Assembly (NCBI GenBank): GCA_000308255.3
Contig: HG326663.1
Location: forward strand, 1 to 64,000
Source: Anaerococcus pacaensis 9403502
Lineage (GTDB): Bacteria; Bacillota; Clostridia; Tissierellales; Peptoniphilaceae
Direction of reading: 5' to 3'
Length of the DNA: 64,000 nt
Part shown: one piece after another, positions 44,107-53,569 of the stretch
Position numbering within the stretch: position 1 is the stretch's first letter
How the letters are laid out: every line of letters begins with the position of its first letter
Position numbers and translations under genes: made by a program
The notes under the pieces: model-generated
Databases searched by the model: none
What the model was told of the DNA's origin: nothing
The model's input: only the letters and a program-made list of their open reading frames with translations

Positions 44107-45393
44107 ATGCGTCTAGAATTAGGTGAAATCTTAATTGAAGATATTCAATTTGCTGAAAAATCTGAAATTAAAGACCACGTTCTTTATGTTAATAAAGAAG
44201 AATTATTAGAAGCCGCTAAACTCTCTGAAACATATCTTGAATCGCTTGATTTTGAAATTGCAAAACCAGGCGATGAAACAAGAATCATTCCTGTTAAAGA
44301 TGTTTTAGAGCCAAGAGTTAAAACAGAAGGCGGCAAAATCTTCCCAGGCATCTTAAATGATGTTGACCAAGTTGGTTCAGGTGTAACAAAATGTCTAAAA
44401 GGCATGTCAGTTATTACAACAGGTTCAATCGTAGGTTTCCAAGAAGGAATCATCGATATGACAGGTGAAGGTGCAAAATACACACCATTCTCTAAACTTA
44501 ACAACCTTGTAGTAATAGCTACAGTTAAAGAAGGCGTTGAACAAAAGAACCACGAAGAATCAGTTCGTATGGTTGGCTTAAGAATTGCTGAATTTATCGG
44601 TAAACTTGCAGCTGATCTTGAATGTGATGAAACAAAAGTATACGAAACTAAAACTATCAAAGAAATCCACCAATTAAACAACGGACTTCCAAATGTAGTT
44701 TATGTATACATGCTTCAAACACAAGGTCTATTACACGATACTTACGTATACGGTGTGGATGCTAAAAGAATTATCCCAACATTCATCTACCCTACTGAAG
44801 TAATGGATGGTGCTATCGTATCAGGTAACTGTGTATCTGCGTGTGATAAAAACCCAACATACGTACACTTAAACAACGAAGTAATCAAAAGACTATATGA
44901 AGAAGATGGTAAAACATTAAACTTCATGGGTTGTATCATTACTAACGAAAACGTGTATCTAGCTGATAAGAAAAGATCTTCTGACATGGCAAGTAAATTA
45001 GCACAACTTATCGGTGCTGACGCTGCTATCGTAAGCCAAGAAGGTTTCGGTAACCCAGATACAGACCTTATCATGAACTGTACAAAACTTGAAAAGAAAG
45101 ATATCAAGACAGTTCTAATCACTGATGAATACGCTGGACAAGACGGAGCTAGCCAATCTCTAGCAGATGCTGATCCACTAGCAACAGCAACAGTAACAGG
45201 TGGTAACGCAAACGAAGTAGTAGTACTTCCAAAAATCGACCACATCATCGGTGACCAAAACGCAGTACTAGTAATAGCTGGTGGTAGCGATCAAGCTATC
45301 CTTGAAGACGGCTCACTAAGAGTTGAAGTTCAAGCTATCACAGGTGCTACAAACGAAACTGGATTTAACTATCTAACAGCTAAAGGTTTATAA
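44107..45393 (+). CDS. grdE: Glycine reductase component B, alpha/beta precursor (GrdE)
   Basis: A 428-residue proprotein that self-cleaves to give two subunits of the substrate-binding component PB. The cleavage site is GNCVSACD: cutting before Cys242 turns that residue into the pyruvoyl group, which binds glycine as a Schiff base. Downstream are the typical stretches ITNENVYLADKKRSSDMASKL and ALLTKADG-like VSQEGFGNPDTDLIMNC. It could in principle serve sarcosine or betaine, but the glycine riboswitch and symporter favour glycine. It is highly codon-adapted, like the rest of the operon. Confidence 0.95.
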   Translation: MRLELGEILIEDIQFAEKSEIKDHVLYVNKEELLEAAKLSETYLESLDFEIAKPGDETRIIPVKDVLEPRVKTEGGKIFPGILNDVDQVGSGVTKCLKGMSVITTGSIVGFQEGIIDMTGEGAKYTPFSKLNNLVVIATVKEGVEQKNHEESVRMVGLRIAEFIGKLAADLECDETKVYETKTIKEIHQLNNGLPNVVYVYMLQTQGLLHDTYVYGVDAKRIIPTFIYPTEVMDGAIVSGNCVSACDKNPTYVHLNNEVIKRLYEEDGKTLNFMGCIITNENVYLADKKRSSDMASKLAQLIGADAAIVSQEGFGNPDTDLIMNCTKLEKKDIKTVLITDEYAGQDGASQSLADADPLATATVTGGNANEVVVLPKIDHIIGDQNAVLVIAGGSDQAILEDGSLRVEVQAITGATNETGFNYLTAKGL

Positions 45394-45460
45394 TTTTTAA
45401 ATTTCCAGTAAGATAATAATAAGAACGTAACTATTATAAATAAAAATACAAGGAGAAAAA

Positions 45461-45934
45461 ATGTCTAACTTATTAGAAAATAAAAAGATCATAATCCTTG
45501 GTGACCGTGACGGTATCCCAGGAGATGCGATCAAAACATGTGTTGAGACAGTTGACAACACAGACGTTATTTTTTCAGCTACTGAATGTTTCGTCTGAAC
45601 AAGCGCCGGCGCTATGGACTTAGAAAACCAAAAGAGAGTTAAAGCTTTCGCAGAAGAATACGGTAGAGATAATATCGTGGTTTTACTAGGTGCAGCAGAA
45701 GCCGAAGCGGCAGGTCTGACCGCAGAAACAGTAATGGGTGGCGATCCTACATTTGCAGGACCTCTTGCAAACGTCGAACTAAAACTTCCAGCTTACCACG
45801 TAGTTGAAGAAGAAATCAAATCAATAGTTGATCCAGACGTTTACGATGAAGAAATCGGCATGATGGAAATGGTTCTAGATGTCGACGAAATTGCTGAAGA
45901 AATGAATGACATCAGAGAGGAATTCCTCGATTAA
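45461..45934 (+). CDS. grdA: Glycine reductase selenoprotein A (GrdA), in-frame UGA = Sec46
   Basis: A 157-residue selenoprotein. The reading frame holds TGA at 45596-45598 (codon 46) in the context [14 protein letters not shown], the conserved GrdA redox site. Open frame and family similarity continue on both sides to TAA at 45934. GrdA takes the carboxymethyl group from PB as a Se-carboxymethyl selenoether, passes acetyl to PC and is re-reduced by thioredoxin. AAGGAG precedes ATG 45461. Automatic callers would report only the fragment from 45614. Confidence 0.96.
45599..45620 (+). promoter_or_regulatory. Candidate bacterial SECIS in grdA
   Basis: Immediately after the UGA, AGCGCCGGCGCT is self-complementary and can form a short hairpin a few nucleotides downstream, within the span expected of bacterial SECIS elements. 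The exact loop is unclear, and Gram-positive SECIS consensus is loose. Confidence 0.35.
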
Positions 45935-45949
45935 TTATAAGGAGAAGAT

Positions 45950-47254
45950 ATGGCTATTAAATTAGTTCATTACGTAAACCAGTTCTACGCTGGTATTGGT
46001 GGTGAAGAAGTTGCCGATACAAAACCATTTGTAGCTGACACTCTTCCTCCAATTTCTGAGCAACTCCAAAAACAACTTGGCGATGACTTTGAAGTTGTAG
46101 CTACAGTTGTATGTGGTGACTCATACTACAACGAAAATGAAGCTAGTGCAAAAGAAGAAATCCTTGGCATGATCAAAGGATTTGATCCAGACTTCTTTAT
46201 AGCTGGTCCTGCATTTAACGCTGGTCGTTACGGTGTTGCAGCAGGTTCTATCACAGCAGCTGTAAAAGAAGAATTAAACATCCCTGCTATCACTGGTATG
46301 TATGTTGAAAACCCAGGTGCAGATATGTTTAAAAAGTCAGTATACATTGTTGAAACAAAAGACAGTGCTGCTGGCATGAGAAAAGCTATCAAATCATTAG
46401 CAACTCTAGCTCAAAAAATCGCAAATAACGAAGAAGTATCACCAGCAGCTGATGGTTATTTGGCTCAAGGTGTTAGAAAGAACTACTTTGCAGAAGAAAA
46501 TGGTTCTACACGTGCTGTTGAAATGCTTCTTAAGAAAATCAATGGCGAAGAATTTGAAACAGAATATCCAATGCCTACATTCGACAGAGTTGATCCACAA
46601 CCTGCAGTAGAGGATGTTTCAAAAATTAAAATCGCTCTAGTAACATCAGGTGGTATTGTTCCAAAAGGAAACCCTGACCACATCGAATCATCATCTGCTT
46701 CTAAATACGGTAGATATGACATCGAAGGTATTGATGCATTTACAAGTGAAAATGCAGAAACAGCACACGGTGGTTATGACCCAACATATGCAAACCACGA
46801 TCCAAACAGAGTACTTCCTCTAGATGTACTTAGAAATATGGAAAAAGAAGGAAAAATTGGTTCCCTTCACAACTACTACTACTCAACAGTAGGTAACGGT
46901 ACAGCTATCGCATCAGCTAAAAAATTCGGTGAAGAAATTGCTGAATACCTAAAAGAAGATAAAGTTGACGCAGTTATATTAACCAGTACATGAGGTACCT
47001 GTACACGTTGCGGTGCAACAATGGTTAAGGCTATAGAAGCAGCAGGATTCCCTGTGGCTCACATGTGTACAATCACACCAATTTCTCTAACAATTGGTGC
47101 TAACAGAATTGTACCTACAATAGCAATCCCTCACCCACTTGGTAATCCAGAAATGACAGCGGATGAGGAATATCAACTTCGTTACAACCTAGTTGAAAAA
47201 GCTCTAAGAGCTTTAGAAACTGAAATTTCAGAACAAACTGTTTTTGAAAATTAG
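45950..47254 (+). CDS. grdB: Glycine reductase component B gamma selenoprotein (GrdB), in-frame UGA = Sec348
   Basis: A 434-residue selenoprotein, the large subunit of PB. TGA at 46991-46993 is codon 348, in the motif U-GTC-TRC, which matches the GrdB UxxCxxC site. Sequence before (VDAVILTST) and after (GATMVKAIEAAGFP) keeps family similarity to TAG 47254. It cleaves the C-N bond of glycine, releasing ammonia and delivering the carboxymethyl group to GrdA. AAGGAGAAGAT precedes the ATG. Without recoding it would be split into 347- and 77-residue pieces. Confidence 0.96.
46994..47019 (+). promoter_or_regulatory. Candidate bacterial SECIS in grdB
   Basis: Downstream of the UGA, GTTGC-GGT-GCAAC (47007-47019) forms a 5-bp hairpin with a GGU loop. 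Its distance from the UGA (about 13 nt) and the G and U in the loop resemble known bacterial SECIS elements. Confidence 0.45.
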
Positions 47255-47262
47255 GAGGCATA

Positions 47263-48804
47263 ATGTATCCAGTAATTAAATGTGCAGGATTTACATTAGC
47301 AAATGCTCCCAGCTTAATGGATGTAGCTGGGAGTACATTTGTTCAAGAAAAGCACAATAATCCTGACGGTGATTTTCTAAAAAACTACAAATCACATGTA
47401 AGAAGCTTTGAAGACGTAGTAAGCTACCTACCTAACCAAATCTACATAGGTAACGAAAGAATCGAAGCACTAGAAGATAAGCAAATGCCATTTTCTAGTC
47501 TAGATTATTCAAGCGATAAAACTGAAGGTAAATTTGGTCAAATCCTTAGAGAAGAAGAATTATATTTATTACTTCAAATGGTAGACGAATTCGACCTAGT
47601 ATTTTTATCAGAAGATTTCATCAATGCTAATTCTGAATCACTTAAGGAAAAATTCCCAGAATTAGAAAATCGTTTCGCTAAACTAAAAGGCTCTGATTTA
47701 TCTAAAGGTAATGATTTATTAGAATCTCACATGGCTGAACCTCTAAACCACGATGGTGAACTTGTAGGTTATGTAAAAGCAGCTCACGATTCTGACGGTA
47801 ACTTAGGTGCAGAGTATATGCTTGAAAACCTTGTAGTAAAAGCTACAGGTGTTATCGCTGGTCTAAATGTACTTAGAACTGGTGTAGACAAAGATTCTAT
47901 CGAATATGTAGTAGAATGTTCTGAAGAAGCTGCTGGAGATGTAAACCAAAGAGGTGGTGGTAACATCGCTAAATCAATCGCAGAAGTACTAGGCCTTGGT
48001 AATGCTACAGGTTCTGATACAAGAGGATTCTGTGCAGCACCAATCCACTCTATAATTGAAGCTGCAGCTTTAGTAAAAGCTGGCGTTTACAAAAACGTAC
48101 TTGTAGTAGCTGGTGGATCTGTACCAAAACTTGGTATGAACTCACGTGACCACGTTAAAAAAGACCTACCTATTTTTGAAGATGTTATCGCTGGATTTGC
48201 AACACTAATTTCTGAAAACGACGGAGTTTCTCCAGAAATCAGAACAGACGTTGTAGGTCGTCACACAGTTAATACTGGATCAAGCCCACAAGCTGTTATC
48301 ACATCACTAGTTGCAAAACCACTAAATGATAATGGTTTCAAAATCACAGATATTGATAAATTCTCACCAGAAATGCAAAACCCAGATATCACAGTTCCTG
48401 CAGGTGCTGGTAACGTACCAGAAGCAAACTACAAAATGATCGGTGCTCTTGCAGTTAAAAATGGTGAATTAGAAAAGAAAGAACTTCCAAACTTCATTAA
48501 AGAAAAAGGAATGGTTGGTTGGGCTCCTACACAAGGACATATCCCTTCAGCTGCTCCATATATCGGACAAATGATCGAAGATATCAAAGATGGTAAAATC
48601 GAACGTGCTATGCTTATAGGTAAGGGTTCCCTATTCCTAGGTAGACTTACAAACCTATTTGACGGTGTATCAGTACTAATCCAAAAAAATAGTGGAGAAT
48701 CTGACGAAGCAACAGCTACATCATCAAACGATAGCGAAGAAATCAAAAACTTCCTAGCAGAAGCTCTAAGAAAAATTTCAGAAGATTTAACAAAGGAAGC
48801 TTAA
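47263..48804 (+). CDS. grdC: Glycine reductase component C, beta subunit (GrdC)
   Basis: A 513-residue subunit of the acetyl-transfer component PC. It resembles the FabH/thiolase fold: RGGGNIAKSIAEVLG, TRGFCAAPIHSIIEAA with a thiolase-like Cys, and GWAPTQGHIPSAAPYIG near the C-terminus. PC accepts the acetyl group from GrdA and releases acetyl phosphate after phosphorolysis. It begins 8 bp after grdB with GGAGGC before the ATG, and grdD follows 2 bp after its stop. The length and the C-terminal helical tail are family-typical. Confidence 0.95.
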   Translation: MYPVIKCAGFTLANAPSLMDVAGSTFVQEKHNNPDGDFLKNYKSHVRSFEDVVSYLPNQIYIGNERIEALEDKQMPFSSLDYSSDKTEGKFGQILREEELYLLLQMVDEFDLVFLSEDFINANSESLKEKFPELENRFAKLKGSDLSKGNDLLESHMAEPLNHDGELVGYVKAAHDSDGNLGAEYMLENLVVKATGVIAGLNVLRTGVDKDSIEYVVECSEEAAGDVNQRGGGNIAKSIAEVLGLGNATGSDTRGFCAAPIHSIIEAAALVKAGVYKNVLVVAGGSVPKLGMNSRDHVKKDLPIFEDVIAGFATLISENDGVSPEIRTDVVGRHTVNTGSSPQAVITSLVAKPLNDNGFKITDIDKFSPEMQNPDITVPAGAGNVPEANYKMIGALAVKNGELEKKELPNFIKEKGMVGWAPTQGHIPSAAPYIGQMIEDIKDGKIERAMLIGKGSLFLGRLTNLFDGVSVLIQKNSGESDEATATSSNDSEEIKNFLAEALRKISEDLTKEA

Positions 48805-48806
48805 TT

Positions 48807-49952
48807 ATGGATAAATTAAGTTTAGCTAAATCACTTGAAGAAATCGCTAGCCTTTTAGAAAGTGGTGAAAGTTTAAACAAGCCTACCATAGCTGTTACAA
48901 ACTTCCTTTCTGAGCTAGGTCTAGATAATGTAAATAACGCCATCAATAATGTAAAAGATGACGCTAATATAATTATCGTTGGCGAAAAATTCACAGATGA
49001 ATTTGAATATTACGAAGCTAAAGATGATGCTACAAATGCAGATGTAATCGAAAATCTATTTAAAGAAGGCAAAATCGATGCTGCTATTACTATGCACTAC
49101 CCATTCCCTATCGGCGTATCTACCGTAGGCCGTGTTATAGCTCCAGCTAATGGTAAACAAGTATACGTAGCAAACACAACAGGTACAAATGATACCAACC
49201 GTGAAAAAGCTATGGTACTAAATGCTATAGACGGTATTATCGCTGCAAAAGCAAACGGTATCGAAAATCCAACAGTAGGTATCCTAAATGTTGATAGTGC
49301 ACGTGTAGTAGAAAAGAAACTAAATGAGCTTAAAGAAAATGGCTTTGACATAAACTTTGGATCTAGCCAAAGAGCTGACGGTGGTGCTGCACTTCGTGGT
49401 AACGACGTGCTAGCAGCTAGTACAGATGTCATCGTATGTGATTCACTTACAGGTAATGTCCTCCAAAAAGTGTTCTCATCATTTAACTCAGGTGGATTCT
49501 ACGAAACTACAGGATCAGGCTACGGCCCATCTATTGGTGAAGGATTCTATACACCAGTATTTATCGTAAGTCGTGCTAGTGGTACTCCAGTTATTGAAAG
49601 TGCTATTAGATATGCTATAGATTCTGTAAAAGGTAATATCAACCAAGTATCTAAAGACGTATTTGCATCTGCTAAAAAAGCTGGTCTTGAAGATGTACTA
49701 AAATCTCTCGAACCAAAAGCAGCAGCAGCTAGCGAATCCACAGAAGAAGTAAAAGTTCCAGACAAGGAAATTGTTAATGGATCTATCGGTGGTATCGACA
49801 TCCTTGAAATTGATGATGCTATTACAGCAGTACACAAAGCTGGTATCTATGCAGAATCAGCTATGGGATGTACCGGTCCAGTTGTCATGGTAAATGAAGC
49901 ACATATAGAAGAAGTTAAAAAAGTATTACAAGAAAATAACTTCATCGAATAA
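48807..49952 (+). CDS. grdD: Glycine reductase component C, alpha subunit (GrdD)
   Basis: A 381-residue PC subunit that holds the acetyl thioester. A PlsX-like fold is suggested by the middle (VIVCDSLTGNVLQKVFSSF, YGPSIGEGFYTPVFIVSRASG). The catalytic Cys is in AESAMGCTGPVVMVNE, residue 355, the position equivalent to the acetyl-binding Cys of known GrdD proteins. It is the last gene of the grd operon proper, with a weak hairpin after it, so the symporter downstream may receive read-through transcription. Confidence 0.95.
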   Translation: MDKLSLAKSLEEIASLLESGESLNKPTIAVTNFLSELGLDNVNNAINNVKDDANIIIVGEKFTDEFEYYEAKDDATNADVIENLFKEGKIDAAITMHYPFPIGVSTVGRVIAPANGKQVYVANTTGTNDTNREKAMVLNAIDGIIAAKANGIENPTVGILNVDSARVVEKKLNELKENGFDINFGSSQRADGGAALRGNDVLAASTDVIVCDSLTGNVLQKVFSSFNSGGFYETTGSGYGPSIGEGFYTPVFIVSRASGTPVIESAIRYAIDSVKGNINQVSKDVFASAKKAGLEDVLKSLEPKAAAASESTEEVKVPDKEIVNGSIGGIDILEIDDAITAVHKAGIYAESAMGCTGPVVMVNEAHIEEVKKVLQENNFIE

Positions 49953-49971
49953 TGAAAAACACTAAATAAAT

Positions 49972-49998
49972 GATAGGGCTATTACTATAGCCCCTATC
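49972..49998 (+). terminator. Weak terminator after grdD
   Basis: GATAGGG-CTAT / ATAG-CCCCTATC forms an 11-bp stem with one bulged C and a 4-nt loop, followed by GTTTATTC. The T-run is short, so partial read-through into the symporter gene is likely. Confidence 0.5.
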
Positions 49999-50095
49999 GT
50001 TTATTCTAAATAATATTAAATTTTTTTTGGATACGATTGTTAAAAAATTATTGTTTATTTTCATTACATTCAATCGATATCAGAAAGGTGTAATT

Positions 50096-51538
50096 ATGGC
50101 AGCATTAGTTAACAGTATTAACTCAGTTCTTGTAGATTATTTCTTAACATTTGCACTTGTAGGTGCAGGTGTATTCTTCCTATTTTGGAACAGAGGTGTC
50201 CAATTTAGAAGATTTGGTCAGGCGTTTAAAGAAACATTCGGTGGAATGTTTAAAAAATCAGATGATGGTGTATCTTCATTCCAAGCACTAGCAGTAGCTA
50301 TAGCAGCTCAGGTAGGTACAGGAAACGTAGCCGGTGTTGCTACAGCTATGTACTCAGGTGGTGCTGGTGCAATCTTTTGGATGTGGATCATGTCACTACT
50401 TGGTATGGGTACTATCTTCTCAGAAGCTGTTCTTGCTCAAAGATATAGAGTAAAAGATGAAGACGGCAACTGGGTTGGGGGACCTGCTTACTACATTTCT
50501 CGTGGTTTAAAAGGCAATGGAGCGGCTGGATTCTTATCAAAATTCTTTGCTGTAATGATTATCATTGCCCTTGGTTTATTTGGTAATATGACCCAATCAA
50601 ACTCTATCTCAGGTGCAGTAAACGCAGCATTCCCATCTATACCACTATTTGTAATCGGTCTTATTATAGCTATCTTCGCAGCACTAGTATTTGTTGGCGG
50701 TATTGATAGAATCGCAAACTTTGCGCAACTCGTAGTTCCATTCATGGCACTAATTTATATTATCCTTACTATCGTAACACTAGTTAAATTTAGAGCACAT
50801 ATCGGATCAGCATTTTCACACATCTTCTCTGCAGCATTTTCTACAGAAGCAGCTGCTGGCGGTGTAATGGGTTATGGTGTTAAAACAGCTATCCGTTACG
50901 GTATTGCTCGTGGTCTATTCTCAAACGAAGCTGGTATGGGTTCTACACCTCATGCTCATGCTACAGCAAACGTGCCACATCCTGTTAACCAAGGTCTAGT
51001 AGCTATATGTGGTGTATTTATCGATACAATTATTGTTTGTACAGCAACAGCTCTTATCATCCTTGTAACTGATTCAATGGAATCAGGCCTAACAGGCGCT
51101 CTACTAACACAAAAAGCGTTTGAAATTGGTTTTGGTAACTTTGGTAAAATAGTTCTTGCTATTTCACTTACTTTCTTCGCTTTCACAACTATTATTGGTT
51201 GGTACTACTTTGGTGAAACAAACATTAAATTCCTATTTGGCGAAAAAGGTTTATGGCCATATAGAATTTTAGTTATCCTATTCATCATTGCTGGTTCTAT
51301 GGCAAAAGTTGACTTAGTATGGAACCTATCAGACCTATTCAACTCTCTAATGGTAATACCAAATATCATTGCTATATTCTTACTAAGAGATGATATTAAA
51401 GATATTATCAACGACTATGAAATCAATGGTGGAAAGAAATTTGCCCGCATCAAAGGTGGCCACTTCGCTTTTGAAGCAAATGATGCAAATAGAGAAAGAG
51501 TAGTTACAGAAGAAACTACAACATACGAATCAAAATAA
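50096..51538 (+). CDS. Alanine/glycine:cation symporter (AGCS family)
   Basis: A 480-residue sodium or proton symporter with 11-12 helices. The family signature is plain: FQALAVAIAAQVGTGNVAGVATA, GGAGAIFWMWIMSLLGMGT and, later, RGLFSNEAGMGSTPHAHATA. Next to the glycine reductase operon, glycine is the likely main substrate, with alanine as an alternative. An in-frame TTG 23 codons upstream was rejected, since GAAAGGTG precedes the ATG at 50096. A perfect terminator follows. Confidence 0.93.
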   Translation: MAALVNSINSVLVDYFLTFALVGAGVFFLFWNRGVQFRRFGQAFKETFGGMFKKSDDGVSSFQALAVAIAAQVGTGNVAGVATAMYSGGAGAIFWMWIMSLLGMGTIFSEAVLAQRYRVKDEDGNWVGGPAYYISRGLKGNGAAGFLSKFFAVMIIIALGLFGNMTQSNSISGAVNAAFPSIPLFVIGLIIAIFAALVFVGGIDRIANFAQLVVPFMALIYIILTIVTLVKFRAHIGSAFSHIFSAAFSTEAAAGGVMGYGVKTAIRYGIARGLFSNEAGMGSTPHAHATANVPHPVNQGLVAICGVFIDTIIVCTATALIILVTDSMESGLTGALLTQKAFEIGFGNFGKIVLAISLTFFAFTTIIGWYYFGETNIKFLFGEKGLWPYRILVILFIIAGSMAKVDLVWNLSDLFNSLMVIPNIIAIFLLRDDIKDIINDYEINGGKKFARIKGGHFAFEANDANRERVVTEETTTYESK

Positions 51539-51541
51539 ACT

Positions 51542-51567
51542 AAAACCGGGATTTAAGTCCCGGTTTT
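51542..51567. terminator. Bidirectional terminator
   Basis: AAAACCGGGA-TTTAAG-TCCCGGTTTT with TTTT beyond on the plus strand and A-rich sequence on the other side. It ends the symporter gene and the convergent selenium operon. Confidence 0.85.
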
Positions 51568-51569
51568 TT

Positions 51570-52706
51570 TTATCTATATTCATTTGCAATTTCTTTTACT
51601 ACTTCTATTGCCTTTTCTATCTCTTCCATCTCGTTAAAATACGAAAATGAAAATCTACATATGCCCTGGTCTTGAGTCCCAAAATGCTCATGAATGAGCG
51701 GAGCGCAGTGGGCACCAGGCCTTGTTTGTATGTCGTATTCATCATCTAATATGAGAGCAAGCTCTGATGAGTCCATGTCAGCTAGATTGAAACTTACTAT
51801 AGCTGTAGTATTTTCTCCTGGTTCTTTAGAATATATCTTTATTCCTTCTATATCCTTAATACCGTCATAAAAGGCCTTAGTAAGCTCTGTAAGCTTTTTA
51901 TTTATACTTCCTATACCAATATCCAAAATGTATCTTAAACTCGCATCAAAGGCTATTTGAGTCATGAAATTACTAGTCCCTACTTCAAATACATCTGGGA
52001 ATTCTTTTGGGTGGCAGTGGTCAAATGAGTTCATGCCGGATCCACCAGCAAAGACATTTTTAAAATCAAAGTCCCCTACCTTTACTATTCCACCAGTACC
52101 AGTAGGTCCATAAAGTGATTTGTGGCCTGTAAAGACGAAGATGCTATTATCATATTTTGACAAGTCAGTATCCACACATCCTGCAGTTTGAGCCATATCT
52201 ACTATCATGGTTAAATTATGCTCATTTGCAATCTCATGCATCTTATCTAGGTCATTGATGTTTGCTAGTAAGTTTGAAGCATGGTTTATTACTAATAACT
52301 TCGTATTATCCTTAACCATCTCATTGATTTTATCAAGCTCTAAATTGCAATTTTCATCAAAATCTACAAATGAAAGCTCTGCCCCTGTTTGATATAGGGG
52401 TCTAAGGACTGAGTTGTGCTCAGTAGTCGATGTGATGACATGGTCCTCATCAGTGATTAGCGATTTGATTACCATATTTAGGCCAAAACTAGCATTTTCG
52501 GTAAGGGCTATATCAGATGGGTCATCTATGTGAAATATTTCTGCAAGACTAGTCTTTGTCTGGTAGATTCCTAGCATGGAGTTTTGCGATAGGCTATGGC
52601 CTGACCTAGATGGGTTGCCGAAATTACCAGCATTTAATATTTCTATATATTTTTCTTTCAAACTATCCGGTTTATGGATAGTGGTCGCCCCATTATCAAA
52701 GTACAT
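51570..52706 (-). CDS. Cysteine desulfurase-like enzyme, paralogue 1
   Basis: A 378-residue class V PLP aminotransferase-fold protein (CsdA/SufS-like). It opens with MYFDNGATTIHKP, carries TEHNSVLRPL, the PLP lysine in FTGHKSLYGPTGTGG, and the persulfide Cys in RPGAHCAPLIHE. Such enzymes release sulfur from cysteine or selenium from selenocysteine. Last gene of the selenium operon, it overlaps DUF3343 copy 1 by 11 bp. The first gene of the operon (56826-57992) is a clear paralogue with its own DUF3343 partner. Delivery of selenium to SelD is inferred. Confidence 0.88.
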   Translation of the reverse strand: MYFDNGATTIHKPDSLKEKYIEILNAGNFGNPSRSGHSLSQNSMLGIYQTKTSLAEIFHIDDPSDIALTENASFGLNMVIKSLITDEDHVITSTTEHNSVLRPLYQTGAELSFVDFDENCNLELDKINEMVKDNTKLLVINHASNLLANINDLDKMHEIANEHNLTMIVDMAQTAGCVDTDLSKYDNSIFVFTGHKSLYGPTGTGGIVKVGDFDFKNVFAGGSGMNSFDHCHPKEFPDVFEVGTSNFMTQIAFDASLRYILDIGIGSINKKLTELTKAFYDGIKDIEGIKIYSKEPGENTTAIVSFNLADMDSSELALILDDEYDIQTRPGAHCAPLIHEHFGTQDQGICRFSFSYFNEMEEIEKAIEVVKEIANEYR

Positions 52707-52959
52707 GCTTTTCTATCACTCTCTTCCTGCCCTCATGGCTTAGGGTGTAGATACCTACATAGTCATCCTTACCTAATATTTCTAATGCCTTATCAAGATC
52801 ATCAAGTCCTACACGCAAACTATTCCCACAACCTGCAGAGATTTCTGGAGGTAGTGGGATTAGTCGTGCACTTTTTAATTTACCATTCACTTTAGCAAGG
52901 GCCTTTGTAGCATCCCCAGTTGATTTGAATGAAAATAAGTAATATTCAATCATTAGCAA
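52696..52959 (-). CDS. DUF3343 putative Se/S carrier, copy 1
   Basis: An 87-residue DUF3343 protein. It shares with copy 2 (56605-56829) the motif RLIPLPPEISAGCG, whose single invariant Cys could carry persulfide or perselenide. Pairing with a cysteine desulfurase and YedF in selenium loci underlies the carrier proposal; no biochemistry can be read from sequence. It overlaps YedF by 7 bp and the desulfurase gene by 11 bp, so the three are coupled. The C-terminal extension after the motif (VYTLSHEGRKR-type) is longer than in copy 2. Confidence 0.8.
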   Translation of the reverse strand: MLMIEYYLFSFKSTGDATKALAKVNGKLKSARLIPLPPEISAGCGNSLRVGLDDLDKALEILGKDDYVGIYTLSHEGRKRVIEKHVL

Positions 52960-53561
52960 GGAGAAACTACGTGATTGCTTCTAAGCTCTTCTACGATTTT
53001 ATACATATTGGTGATTTCACCAACTGCAAGTTTATCTTTAACTTCATAGTGTTCTAAGCATAAGCCGCAAGAATAAATTCTAACGCCACGTTCTTCAAGA
53101 GTTTTAAGGTCTTCAATAGTTTTTTCGTTTTCTGTAGTTAGATATACGCCTGTATTGAAGAAAATCATTTCTACTGGCAGCTGATCTTGTTCTGTGAGAG
53201 CATATATAAAGCCTTCTAGTATTTGCTTAGAGAATTCTTCTTCTCCATCGCCGATTTTGTTTGAATTAATTGCTACAATGTAGTTATTGCTTGTAGCTTG
53301 ATCTACAGAATAATCTTCGATTTCTCTGTGGTCTTTAGATTGGTCTGTTTTTGTTAGGCTCACCTTGTATTCTCTGTCAGCTACTTTTTCTACAGCTGAC
53401 TCTATTTTTAACTCACGAGCCATTTTTGTTAGGTTTTCAGTGGACACCTCATTGTCTACTAATACTTCAAATTCTGTTTCGTCAGGATTTTCTCTAAGAG
53501 CTTTTTTAGTTTCAATTACTGGAATTGGACATGCTTTACCTAATACATCTACTTTAATCAT
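52953..53561 (-). CDS. yedF: Selenium metabolism protein YedF (TusA-DsrE fusion)
   Basis: A 202-residue two-domain protein. The N-terminal TusA-like domain has GKACPIPVIETKKAL with Cys11. The C-terminal DsrE-like domain has IVAINSNKIGDGEEEF and a redox-type pair in YSCGLCLEHY. The family tracks SelD and selenium use across genomes and is thought to relay selenium as a perselenide. It starts 8 bp after selD. The three Cys would suit hand-over between DUF3343 or the desulfurase and SelD; this is inference. Confidence 0.88.
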   Translation of the reverse strand: MIKVDVLGKACPIPVIETKKALRENPDETEFEVLVDNEVSTENLTKMARELKIESAVEKVADREYKVSLTKTDQSKDHREIEDYSVDQATSNNYIVAINSNKIGDGEEEFSKQILEGFIYALTEQDQLPVEMIFFNTGVYLTTENEKTIEDLKTLEERGVRIYSCGLCLEHYEVKDKLAVGEITNMYKIVEELRSNHVVSPC

Positions 53562-53569
53562 ATTGCCTC

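Noticed and set aside
45596-45598. TGA in grdA read as a nonsense mutation
   Set aside because: It sits at the known Sec position of GrdA (CFVUTSAGAM), and similarity continues beyond it. grdB has the same situation at 46991, and tRNA-Sec, SelA, SelB and SelD are all present.
50027-50095. N-terminal extension of the glycine/alanine symporter
   Set aside because: It starts with TTG and has no ribosome site, whereas the ATG at 50096 has one and gives the usual N-terminus.
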